Assembly: GCF_900198195.1 (NCBI RefSeq)
Contig: NZ_LT899436.1
Location: 1 to 64,000 of the forward strand
Source: Tenacibaculum jejuense
GTDB taxonomy: Bacteria; Bacteroidota; Bacteroidia; Flavobacteriales; Flavobacteriaceae
Length of the DNA: 64,000 nucleotides
Reading direction: 5' to 3'
Of the stretch, positions 28,052-37,000 are shown piece by piece; within the stretch, counting starts at the first letter, position 1, and each line of letters starts with the position of its first letter. The translations under genes were made by a program, and so were the position numbers. A model generated the notes under the pieces. The model was given only the letters and a program-made list of their open reading frames with translations. It made no database searches and was not told where the DNA came from.

Positions 28052-28482
28052 ACAGCGTTTACTTTTTTAATAGCAGCTGTAAAATCATCCAAATCATTAT
28101 CATTCATAACTAAATGCAGCGCTTCATCACAAACTTTTTCAATGTTATCTAATGGAAAACTTAAAGCAGTTGTTATTTTTCTCATCAGTACAACTTCATC
28201 TTTATCAACATTTCCATCAGCAAAAATCATTTTGGTTAAACGATATAAACGCTCAATACTTTCATCGTAACCAATTGGTGGATTTACAGGATAATCATCT
28301 GGGTTTTTAAGGATTTTTTGATATTCTTCTTCACTTATGTTTAATTTTTTAGCAGCTCTATTTAATAATTTTTGTTCACCTTCTGTAACTGTGTTATCAA
28401 CTAATGCAATTTTAACCACACTAGCAAAGTGTCCCATTTCTTGTTTATGTTGACCACTTGCATATAAATCTGATATAGACAT
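28048..28482 (-). CDS. TerB family protein
   Basis: This 144-residue protein has paired helical acidic motifs (VDNTVTEGEQKLLNR and FADGNVDKDEVVLMRK) that match the TerB/DjlA-like metal-binding helical fold. Single-gene TerB proteins in Bacteroidota are annotated as tellurite resistance but probably have a general membrane-stress or signalling role. No other ter genes are nearby. It is convergent with the TPR-HTH regulator, overlapping its stop. Confidence 0.8.
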   Translation of the reverse strand: MSISDLYASGQHKQEMGHFASVVKIALVDNTVTEGEQKLLNRAAKKLNISEEEYQKILKNPDDYPVNPPIGYDESIERLYRLTKMIFADGNVDKDEVVLMRKITTALSFPLDNIEKVCDEALHLVMNDNDLDDFTAAIKKVNAV

Positions 28483-28650
28483 ATTTTTTGATTTTTTTGT
28501 TATTATAAATTTAAATAATCCTACATGATTTTAGAAAAATAAATTGAGAAAAAGTCACTTTTTACACTGATAAATTTTCAATATCTTTAATGAAAGAGAA
28601 ACAAATTAAACCTTTAGCAATCATTTTTGTCCTATAAATAAACCCTAATC

Positions 28651-29646
28651 ATGAAGTACAAAATTTATATTCTTACTTTTTTTATTACGTTAATCTCTTG
28701 TAGTGAAAACAGCAGCGCAACAATTACTGAGCAAAATCAAGAAATTCCGTCAGTAAAAAAAGAAGAAACGTATGATGTAATTGTAACAAAAGATATTGTT
28801 TATGCAGAAGGATTAAGTCATACAACCATAAATGGCACAACAACCAGTACAAAACAATTAAAATTAGATGCTTACGTACCGAATAATTCAGATAAAAACA
28901 GACCAGCTATTGTATTAATTCATGGTGGAGGATTTTCATCTGGATCTAAAGAAGTTGGTTCTATGGTTTATTTAGCAAATTATTTTGCAGCCAGAGGTTG
29001 GGTTGCTTTTTCTATAAATTACAGATTAGAAGCAGATTTAGGAACTGTACCAGATGCATGGGTTCCTTTTGCACAAAATAATTTAGATCCGAGTTTGGTA
29101 GATCAATTTTTTGCTTTATATCCAGCCAGTAGAGATGCAAAAGCAGCGATACGTTGGTTGTATGCGAATGCTTCAAATTACAATATAAATACAGATTATA
29201 TAACAGTTGGTGGAGGTTCTGCTGGAGCTGTAACCGCAACAATGTTAGGAGCAACGAATGCGGAAGATTATACTGAAGAAATCTCACTAGAGAAAGATCC
29301 AACGTTGGCAACAACAAATTTAGATCAGCCTACAAAAGTACATACGGTTTTAGATTTCTGGGGAAGCGGAATCACTGTTGAAATTTTAGATGATTTATAT
29401 AACAGACAACGATTCGATACTACAGATGCGCCGATAATTATTATGCATGGGACCGAAGACTTAATCGTTTCATTTAGCGATGCGGAAAAACTAAAAAATA
29501 ATTATGAAAATTCTGGAGTACCTTTTGAATTTTATCCACTAGAAGGAAAAGGACACAGCGTTTGGAATGCAACTGTAAATGGAAAAAGACTAGAAGTATT
29601 ATCATTCGATTTTATAGTAGAACAACAAAAGCTTAAAATAGAATAG
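28651..29646 (+). CDS. Alpha/beta hydrolase lipoprotein (second esterase)
   Basis: This 331-residue protein has a lipoprotein signal ending TLISC. The hydrolase core shows IHGGGFSSGS (oxyanion), GGGSAGAVTA (nucleophile elbow), an Asp in HGTEDLIV and a catalytic His in GKGHSVWN. It is an HSL/BD-FAE-like carboxylesterase, longer than but related in architecture to the gene at 14678. A near-consensus TATCTTTA lies at about 28581-28588. Natural substrate unknown. Confidence 0.85.
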   Translation: MKYKIYILTFFITLISCSENSSATITEQNQEIPSVKKEETYDVIVTKDIVYAEGLSHTTINGTTTSTKQLKLDAYVPNNSDKNRPAIVLIHGGGFSSGSKEVGSMVYLANYFAARGWVAFSINYRLEADLGTVPDAWVPFAQNNLDPSLVDQFFALYPASRDAKAAIRWLYANASNYNINTDYITVGGGSAGAVTATMLGATNAEDYTEEISLEKDPTLATTNLDQPTKVHTVLDFWGSGITVEILDDLYNRQRFDTTDAPIIIMHGTEDLIVSFSDAEKLKNNYENSGVPFEFYPLEGKGHSVWNATVNGKRLEVLSFDFIVEQQKLKIE

Positions 29647-29843
29647 TAATTTAAAAAAGGTTCATAACCAATAAAAATAATGCTCAATTTTTAAAGATAG
29701 ATTAAAATTTTAGTAATAAAACTTTAGTAATCTGTTAAGCTAACTTTATGAATATTACACAATTATCACTATTTTGAAATGGTGGTTTTTCAGAATTGAT
29801 TTTAGGTAAATTCACAGCAAATTAACCTCAAATCATTAAGTTC

Positions 29844-30407
29844 ATGAAAACTTTCAAATTATGTATGGCGGCTTTGGCAGTTGTATTATTCAATAGCTGC
29901 CAAAACGAAGAAACTGTAGCAACAGAAACAGTACCAACAAGTAATCAAAATCAGCAATTTGTAAATGTTATTGATGTTTCAAATACTCCAGAAGTACAAC
30001 AATTAGCTAAAGAATTAAAAGAAGGAAAAAAAATACAAGCAAATGCAATTTCTCAAAGAATTGTAAACTGTACTTTAGATAGTGATATTGGTTGTGGTAG
30101 CGATACTGCTTTAGAAATTGAAGAGTATGTAAATACTTCTAACTGTATCAATTTTTCACAAGGAACATTAATTTTTCCTCCACAAGCACAGCAATTTACT
30201 TTCGATTATTCTTACTACATCGATGGTGATTCAGATATTAATTTAGATAGATATCAGTTCCAATTTGATGCGCATATTGCAGAAATCGAGCGTCAAGTTG
30301 AGCCATTAAAAATAGCTTTTATTCAAGCAGATGCACAAAACGGATGTTTCAACGAAAGAGGTTGGAACGTAGACCAAGTTGTGTACACCGTAATCTTAGG
30401 AAATTAA
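29844..30407 (+). CDS. Hypothetical lipoprotein
   Basis: This 187-residue protein has a lipoprotein signal ending FNSC and a Gln/Glu-rich spacer (residues ~22-75). The C-terminal domain has six or so cysteines (NCTLDSDIGCGSD, TSNCIN, QNGCFNERGW), compatible with disulphides outside the cytoplasm. I do not recognise the family. It is isolated, with a hairpin terminator about 30 bp downstream and repeat elements beyond. Confidence 0.6.
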   Translation: MKTFKLCMAALAVVLFNSCQNEETVATETVPTSNQNQQFVNVIDVSNTPEVQQLAKELKEGKKIQANAISQRIVNCTLDSDIGCGSDTALEIEEYVNTSNCINFSQGTLIFPPQAQQFTFDYSYYIDGDSDINLDRYQFQFDAHIAEIERQVEPLKIAFIQADAQNGCFNERGWNVDQVVYTVILGN

Positions 30408-30436
30408 GCTACCGAATTTAAGAATTAAGTATATAA

Positions 30437-30470
30437 AAATGCCGATGGTGAAAACTGTCGGTATTTTTTT
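30437..30470 (+). terminator. Terminator after the lipoprotein gene
   Basis: AATGCCGATGG and CTGTCGGTATT pair with wobble positions around a short loop, followed by seven T. Confidence 0.6.
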
Positions 30471-30521
30471 AGTTATTGTAAAATTTTTTGAATATCCGTT
30501 TTAGTCATATTGCTTTTTTTA

Positions 30522-30605
30522 CGTCATTCCGAATTTATTTTGGAATCTCATAGTTTAAGTAACCAGATGTTGATGATGGGAATCTGAAACAGGTTTAGAT
30601 TGACG
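30522..30605. repeat. Nested-palindrome dispersed element (intergenic copy)
   Basis: The left arm is CGTCATTCCGAA...GGAATCTCA (30522-30550) and the right arm TGGGAATCTGAAACAGG...GACG (30577-30605). Each arm is 29 bases and each arm can itself fold. Arm length, order and total size (84 bases) match the element inside mfd at 34978-35062. Confidence 0.65.
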
Positions 30606-30658
30606 TTAGTTATTATTTAATATTACAGATAATCATTTATTTTTTGAATATTGCAACA

Positions 30659-31267
30659 ATGAAAAATAAGAATTTACAAGGAAAATGGTTGATAAGAGAT
30701 ATTAGTCATAATAATGGGAAAAAGGGCTTTCCAGGTTTTCAACTCATTGAAATAGAAGAAGAAAAAGTGATTTTTCATAGGGATTTTTCACTAAAAAAGC
30801 CAGAATTACAACTTAAATTAGGTAATTTATGTTTTTTGAACTCAAAAGATGAAATTGCTCATGAATTTACAATAGTAAATGAAAATCAAATCATAATATA
30901 TTTTGAAGGCACAAGTAATGATATAGAAGTTACTTTTGAGTGTAATTTCGATAGGCTAGTACCTACAAAAACACACCTAAAAATTGAAGAGATAGAGTCT
31001 TTTGTTTACAAAATAAAAGTTGAAAATAGTGAAGAAGAATTCATTTTCAATAAAGAACTAAGTGATAAAGAAATCTTAGAATTACAAAAGATAAAAGAAG
31101 GTAAAAAGTACAGAATAGAGCGAATAGATCAAACTTTATTTATTTCATCATATTTTCAAGGTAAGAGAAGAGTTCCGTATCCTATCAAAGAAGTAACAGA
31201 AGACTTAGTAAAATTATATCCTTTTCCAATATTAGGAAAAGAATTTGTAGGCTACAGAAAACACTAA
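30659..31267 (+). CDS. Hypothetical cytoplasmic protein
   Basis: This 202-residue protein has no signal peptide or membrane helix. It starts MKNKNLQGKWLIRDISHN and is rich in beta strands and charged residues; the LQGKWLI start recalls lipocalin-like domains, but this is not enough for an assignment. Start is ATG 30659; a TTG at 30644 is less likely. It sits alone just after a dispersed repeat and before the TPMT-like gene. Confidence 0.6.
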   Translation: MKNKNLQGKWLIRDISHNNGKKGFPGFQLIEIEEEKVIFHRDFSLKKPELQLKLGNLCFLNSKDEIAHEFTIVNENQIIIYFEGTSNDIEVTFECNFDRLVPTKTHLKIEEIESFVYKIKVENSEEEFIFNKELSDKEILELQKIKEGKKYRIERIDQTLFISSYFQGKRRVPYPIKEVTEDLVKLYPFPILGKEFVGYRKH

Positions 31268-31299
31268 AAAGTTGTATTTTTAAGTTAAATATATACAAT

Positions 31300-31896
31300 T
31301 TGAGTACAACAAAAGATTACTGGTCGCAACGCTATATTGAAGAAAGAACGGGTTGGGATTTAGGCGCAGCTTCCCTCCCATTACAAACGTATTTCGATCA
31401 ATTAACCAACAAAGATTTACAGATTCTAATTCCTGGAGCAGGAAACTCTTATGAAGCAGAATATTTATATAAAAACGGATTTTCAAATGTTGAGGTTTTA
31501 GACATTGCCAACGAACCTTTACAAGCATTTGCAGAACGAAATCCTGATTTCCCTAAAAACCAACTTCTAGAAGCCGATTTTTTCGAGATTGAAGGTCAAT
31601 ATGATTTAATTATTGAACAAACATTTTTTTGTTCATTCCCTCCACTTCCAGAAACTCGAAAAGCCTACGCAAAAAAGATGCACGAGTTATTAAAACCAAA
31701 CGGAAAATTAGTTGGTTTATGGTTTGATATTCCACTAACTGGAGATTTAGAAAAGCGTCCATTTGGCGGTGATAAAGAAGAATATTTGAGTTATTTCTCT
31801 GAATATTTTGAAGTCTTATCTTTTGAAAAAAGTTACAACTCTGTTCCAGCCAGAAAAGACATAGAGTTATTCGGGATTTTTCGGGTTAAAAAGTAA
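31300..31896 (+). CDS. SAM-dependent methyltransferase, TPMT family
   Basis: This 198-residue protein carries TPMT-family features: YWSQRYIEERTGWDLG at the N terminus, motif I LIPGAGNSYEAEYL, VLDIANEP and FFCSFPPL. Family members methylate thiols, thiocyanate or similar small molecules (detoxification); the substrate is unknown. The start codon is TTG at 31300: no in-frame ATG exists before the conserved WSQRY block. It is 32 bp after the preceding gene, and repeats begin 8 bp after its stop. Confidence 0.85.
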   Translation: MSTTKDYWSQRYIEERTGWDLGAASLPLQTYFDQLTNKDLQILIPGAGNSYEAEYLYKNGFSNVEVLDIANEPLQAFAERNPDFPKNQLLEADFFEIEGQYDLIIEQTFFCSFPPLPETRKAYAKKMHELLKPNGKLVGLWFDIPLTGDLEKRPFGGDKEEYLSYFSEYFEVLSFEKSYNSVPARKDIELFGIFRVKK

Positions 31897-31903
31897 TTAT
31901 AAC

Positions 31904-32029
31904 GTGCCTTCGAGAGCCTCAGGCACCGATGTTTATTTTTTACGAGTGTTCCCTGAGCGTATTCTGAGTTATATCGAAGAAAATCGAAGGGAATCCGAAG
32001 CAATCTATTTCATTTTTTCAGTTTCTCAT
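31904..32029. repeat. Long direct repeat, copy 1
   Basis: A 25-base block (31904-31928, containing GTGCCTTCGAGAGCCTCAGG) and a 59-base block (31946-32004) are identical to those at 32417-32441 and 32457-32515. The sequence between the blocks differs. The GTGCC/GGCAC ends can pair. Confidence 0.7.
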
Positions 32030-32087
32030 AGCGTTGAATTCATTTGTACTTTCCTTGATGAGATTCCGAAACAAGTTCGGAATGACG
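32000..32087. repeat. Nested-palindrome dispersed element (degenerate left arm)
   Basis: The right arm TGAGATTCCGAAACAAGTTC (32059-32078), extending to 32087, matches the mfd copy well. The left arm (about 32000-32028, ending TTTCAGTTTCTCA) is eroded. Spacing matches the other copies. Confidence 0.5.
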
Positions 32088-32109
32088 TCTGTTTTGAAAC
32101 AATTTTATC

Positions 32110-32273
32110 AACGAAGTTCGCTAATAGTTTTGCAGAGTTTTATAAGTGTCAACGAAGTTCGTTGATAGCTTCGTAGAGTTTTGAAATCACTAGCGAATGT
32201 CGCTTATAACTTCGTAATATTTCAGAGCTAACAGCGAGTATCGCTGATAATTTTGTAGTGTTTTGAAATGATC
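32110..32273. repeat. Four tandem 41-bp repeats with internal hairpin
   Basis: Units run 32110-32150, 32151-32191, 32192-32232 and 32233-32273, each exactly 41 bases. Each begins with a short inverted repeat: AACGAAGTTCG(C/T)T in units 1-2 (perfect in unit 2), AGCGAATGTCGCT in unit 3 and AGCGAGTATCGCT in unit 4. A T-rich half follows. Overall identity between units is only moderate, yet register and hairpin are kept. Confidence 0.75.
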
Positions 32274-32344
32274 ATGAAACTCTCTTAATATTTTTTTCTA
32301 TTCATAACGTTTGAAATAGAAGTGTTTACTGTGGAACATTTCTC

Positions 32345-32373
32345 TCGTCAAGCTGAATTTATTTCAGCTTCTC
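32345..32373. repeat. Isolated palindrome arm of the dispersed element
   Basis: CGTCAAGCTGAATTTATTTC continues to AGCTTCTCA at 32373. It is the same 29-base left arm as at 30522 and 34978; no right arm follows within 60 bases. Confidence 0.55.
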
Positions 32374-32416
32374 ATATGGTTTTGATAATATTTCGAGTAT
32401 TGCATAAAAATTGTGC

Positions 32417-32532
32417 GTGCCTTCGAGAGCCTCAGGCACCGTTATTTTTATAGAAAGTGTTCCCTGAGCGTATTCTGAGTTATATCGAAGAAAATCGAAG
32501 GGAATCCGAAGCAATTCATTTCAGCTTCTCAT
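32417..32532. repeat. Long direct repeat, copy 2
   Basis: This is the second copy of the repeat at 31904, offset by about 512 bases. The 25-base and 59-base blocks are identical to copy 1, and it again leads into a TTCATTTCAGCTTCTCA tail that resembles the palindrome arm. Confidence 0.7.
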
Positions 32533-32848
32533 CATAGTTAGATTCTAATAATCTGATTATTAATGATAAAAAACAAAATAACACCAACAAAATATTGATC
32601 ATTGTTAACTGATCACCGATCACTGACCAAAAAAGGGTGTTTTTCCCCTATGCTACAAGTAAACAACCCTAAAAAATTTTATTTTCTTTAGCAACTGAAA
32701 AAAGATAAAGAAATAGAACTATCCTCCTATTCCTTCGTTTTTTTTATTGATACCTAAATTAAAATATTAATAATTACGGAATACTTCAAGATTTTCAGTT
32801 TTTATAACATTTTTTATTTGGTAAAAATTTAACTTTTATTTAACCACT

Positions 32849-33841
32849 ATGAGTAATATTCAAGAACAAAAAACAAATCTTGTTAAGACTGTTGATTTAG
32901 ATCATTTTAAATCAATTTATTATTTACTTAATGCTAAACCTGATTCACAAATAAGGCTTCTCAAGGACGATAAAAAGTTAAATTATGAAGATTTAATTGA
33001 ACTAAATAGTTCAATAATAACAAAATTAAAAACAGAAGATTTACAAACATCAATAACTACTATTACTATAGTTTTTAAAAGTAAAAAGGTCAGTACTTAT
33101 AATAGCTGGGCAGAGTTTGAGAGAACAAATTTTGGTATTTCTGATCAAACGTTAAGTATATCGTTAAATTGGGATATTAATATTAAACTACCTGAACACG
33201 ATTTACCTCAAAGACATACACTTAAAGTAAGATTAGGGTCTCCTGTAAGGCCTAATGAAATTTTTCAATTAATGTTAACAAGTGATAATGATGAAGAGCT
33301 TATGGAAATAACTTCAAATGGTGTTTGTAAAGTTGATTTCATTAATGCTATTATTGCTAATGAATTATTAATGATAGTTGAAGATTGGTATTCTTCACTA
33401 AGAAATAACATTCAAAAAAATAGAATAATAAGATTTGGTGAAAAATATAGCAGACACATAGGTTTATTTATAGAAGCTATTATACCAATCTCAATAATCG
33501 TCTTAAGTTATAATTTACTTTCAAGACAAATTATTAAAGTGGTTGATTGGAATTCAAATAAAATCAATGATGTCTTATTTATGCTTACAATATCCATTAT
33601 TTTAATATTTGTATCATCAATTATATCCAAATTAGTTAGTAATAGAATATTTGGTAAATTGAAAAGTTTTATTGGTCATTCTATGTTTGAACTCACTAAA
33701 GGAGACAGAAATTCAATAGACGAAATCAACAGGATCAATGATAAAAACAAAACAGGTGTTATAACACAATTTATTATAGCAATGGTTGTTACAATTATAA
33801 GCCTATTTATAGGTAAGATGGTAGATTATTTTTTGCAATAA
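32849..33841 (+). CDS. Hypothetical membrane protein (C-terminal three helices)
   Basis: This 330-residue protein has a soluble N-terminal part (about 1-200) with mixed alpha/beta character. Three membrane helices follow (about 207-228, 243-266 and 308-328), with a cytoplasmic-type loop between the second and third. No signal peptide and no recognised domain. It is isolated: repeat-rich DNA lies upstream and a partial repeat before mfd downstream. Codon use is strongly A/T-ending and the gene may be a recent acquisition; that is an impression, not a measurement. Confidence 0.6.
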   Translation: MSNIQEQKTNLVKTVDLDHFKSIYYLLNAKPDSQIRLLKDDKKLNYEDLIELNSSIITKLKTEDLQTSITTITIVFKSKKVSTYNSWAEFERTNFGISDQTLSISLNWDINIKLPEHDLPQRHTLKVRLGSPVRPNEIFQLMLTSDNDEELMEITSNGVCKVDFINAIIANELLMIVEDWYSSLRNNIQKNRIIRFGEKYSRHIGLFIEAIIPISIIVLSYNLLSRQIIKVVDWNSNKINDVLFMLTISIILIFVSSIISKLVSNRIFGKLKSFIGHSMFELTKGDRNSIDEINRINDKNKTGVITQFIIAMVVTIISLFIGKMVDYFLQ

Positions 33842-34044
33842 TTAAATCTAAACATTAATAAAAAAAGCAATCTAAGTTATCGATAAACAGATTCCTTCAT
33901 TGTTATCTTCGACTAAGCTCAGATACCAACTTGGAATGACGTTTTAAACTTTTCAACCCGCATACATATTTAACCTTTTATCTTTATTCTTAGGACTTTT
34001 TACTTTAGACTCAATTAAAGTATCTTTGCTCAAAATTTTTACCG
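33842..34044. promoter_or_regulatory. Intergenic region with repeat fragment and mfd promoter
   Basis: AACTTGGAATGACG at 33928-33941 is a truncated right arm of the palindrome element, preceded by TTCGACTAAGCTCAG. TATCTTTG at 34021-34028 is an exact TAnnTTTG box, 16 bases before the TTG start of mfd. Confidence 0.6.
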
Positions 34045-37000
34045 TTGAGTAAGCAAACCATTGTAAACTACTACCAAAATGCTACAAAGGTAGCTTTGGT
34101 ACAACAAGCCTTACAACAAGAAAAAAACCACTTTCAATTATCGAATTTGGTCGGCTCTTCGTTGTCTTTTGTGATATCCGAAACTTTTAAAACTGCCGAT
34201 AAACCTTTTCTATTTATTTGTAACGATAAAGAAGAAGCGGCATACTATTTAAACGACCTTGAACAATTATTGGGAGAAAAAAACGTACTGTTTTATCCCG
34301 GTTCGTATCGTCGTCCGTATCAAATCGAAGAAACTGACAACGCCAATGTATTGTTACGATCGGAAGTGCTGAACCGTATCAATTCACGTAAAAAACCAGC
34401 GATAATTGTTACCTATCCTACTGCCCTATTCGAAAAAGTAGTAACGAAGAAAGAATTAGAAAAAAACACACTCAAGGTAAACCAAGGTGAAAACTTATCT
34501 CTCGATTTTATCAATGAAGTCTTGTTCGAATACAATTTCAATCGTGTAGATTTTGTTACCGAACCTGGTGAGTTTTCAGTGCGTGGAGGAATTGTAGATG
34601 TGTTTTCATTTTCAAATGACGAACCGTATCGAATCGAATTTTTTGGAGATGAAGTAGACAGTATCCGAACATTTGATGTAGAAACACAACTGTCGAAAGA
34701 AAAACTCACTAAAGTGAGTATTATGCCAAATGTAGAAAACAAGGCATTACAAGAATCACGAGAAAGCTTTTTAAAATATATTTCACCAAAAACGGTATTG
34801 CTGATTAAAAACCAGGATTTACTTACTGGAAATCTCGATAAATTTTTCCGCAAAGCGGAAGTAGAATTTGAAAAACTGTCGGAAGACATCAAACATTCAA
34901 AACCATCAGAATTGTTCTGCGACGGAACATTGATTAAAAATCAATTGCAAGATTTTACTGTGGCTTATTTGGATAAGCGTCATGCTGAACTTGTTTCAGC
35001 ATCTCATTCAGATAAAAGTGCTGCTCACTCAGGTGAGACCCTGAAACAAGTTCAGGGTGACGGTAAGATTTCATTCTCAGTCCGTTCACAACCATCGTTT
35101 AATAAACAGTTCGATTTATTAATCGAAGATCTAAACGTTCATCATTCCAAAGGATATACCAACTATATTTTCTGTGCCAATGAAAAACAAGCGCAGCGTT
35201 TCCAAGATATTTTTGAAGATGCCGATGTTGAGGTACATTACGAAACCGTAGTTTTTCCTATTTATCAAGGATTTATCGATGAAGATCAGAAAATAGTTTG
35301 CTATACCGATCATCAAATTTTTGAACGTTACCATAAGTTCCGACTGAAAAATGGTTACGCCAAAAAACAATCGATTACACTAAAAGAATTAACCAATTTA
35401 GAAAAAGGCGATTATGTAACACATATCGATCATGGAGTTGGAAAATTCGCAGGATTACAAAAAATCGATGTTGAAGGAAAGAAACAAGAAGCGATTAAAT
35501 TAATTTATGGCGATCGCGATATTTTGTATGTGAGTATTCACTCGTTACACAAAATTTCTAAATTCAACGGAAAAGATGGAAAATCACCAAAGATTTTTAA
35601 ACTAGGATCGAATGCGTGGAAGAAAATCAAGCAAAAAACGAAAACTCGAGTTAAAGAAATCGCCTTTAACCTAATAAAACTTTATGCAAAGCGTAAATTA
35701 GAAAAAGGACACGCTTTTGGTCCAGATACGCACATGCAACACGAGTTAGAAGCGAGTTTTTTATATGAAGATACACCAGATCAGTTTTCTGCAACGCAAG
35801 ATGTAAAAGCCGATATGGAAAAAGACCAACCAATGGATCGTTTAGTTTGTGGTGACGTTGGTTTCGGAAAAACAGAAGTTGCGATTCGTGCCGCTTTTAA
35901 AGCTGTAGACAATGGAAAACAAGTTGCCGTATTAGTTCCTACTACAATTTTAGCGTTTCAGCATTTTAAGACGTTTTCTGAGCGTTTAAAACAATTTCCT
36001 GTACAAATAGATTACTTAAACCGTTTTCGTACCGCAAAACAGAAAAAAGGCGTTTTAGAAGGTGTTGCTGATGGATCTGTAGACATTGTGATTGGAACAC
36101 ATCAATTAACGAACAAAAATGTACAGTTTAAAGATTTAGGTTTATTAATTATTGATGAAGAACAGAAATTCGGAGTTGCTGCAAAAGATAAATTAAAAAC
36201 CATTAAGGAAAATGTAGATACATTAACCTTAACAGCAACGCCAATTCCGCGTACGTTACAATTCAGTTTAATGGCTGCGCGTGATTTATCAGTCATAAAA
36301 ACACCACCACCAAACCGTCATCCGGTAGAAACGAATGTGGTTCGTTTGTCAGAAGATATCATGCGTGATGCGATTTCCTACGAAATTTCACGTGGAGGTC
36401 AGGTTTTCTTTATTCATAATAGAATCGAGAATATTAAAGAAGTTGCCGGAATGTTACAACGTTTGGTTCCTTCAGCAAAAATTGGAATCGGACATGGACA
36501 AATGGAAGGGAAAAAGCTAGAGGAATTAATGCTGGCTTTTATGAACGGAGAGTTCGATGTTCTAGTGTCTACTACAATTATTGAAAGTGGATTGGATGTA
36601 CCAAATGCCAACACGATTTTTATCAATAATGCTAATAACTTCGGATTGTCAGATTTACACCAAATGCGTGGTCGTGTAGGACGTTCCAACAAAAAAGCAT
36701 TCTGTTATTTTATTACGCCACCGTATCACATGATGACGGAAGAAGCGCGTAAACGAATTCAGGCTTTAGAAATGTTTTCTGAATTAGGAAGCGGATTGAA
36801 TATTGCCATGAAAGATTTAGAAATTCGTGGAGCAGGAGATTTATTAGGAGGTGAACAAAGCGGATTTATTAACGATATTGGTTTCGATACCTATCAGAAA
36901 ATTCTGAAGGAAGCGATTGAAGAACTGAAGGAAAATGAATTTAAAGATTTATATCCTGTTGATGAAAATGCTGGTCCGAAAGAATATGTAAAAGAAGTTC

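Larger units (their letters stand above)
32177..32848. other. Repeat-rich non-coding region
   Basis: These 670 bases contain no credible gene. They hold the end of the tandem repeats, a single palindrome arm (32345-32373), the second long direct repeat (32417-32532) and an AT-rich stretch up to the next gene. The stretch 32634-32655 (AAAGGGTGTTTTTCCCCTA) can form a weak hairpin. No transposase, tRNA or phage remnant was seen. Confidence 0.6.

Noticed and set aside
31904..32176. 90-codon plus-strand open frame after the TPMT-like gene
   Set aside because: It lies entirely within the repeat island (direct repeat, palindrome arm and tandem units), so its codons come from repeat sequence. No homologous domain or good start is seen.
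32110..32273. CRISPR-like array from the 41-bp repeats
   Set aside because: The repeats are contiguous with no unique spacers, the copies are diverged, and no cas genes are present.
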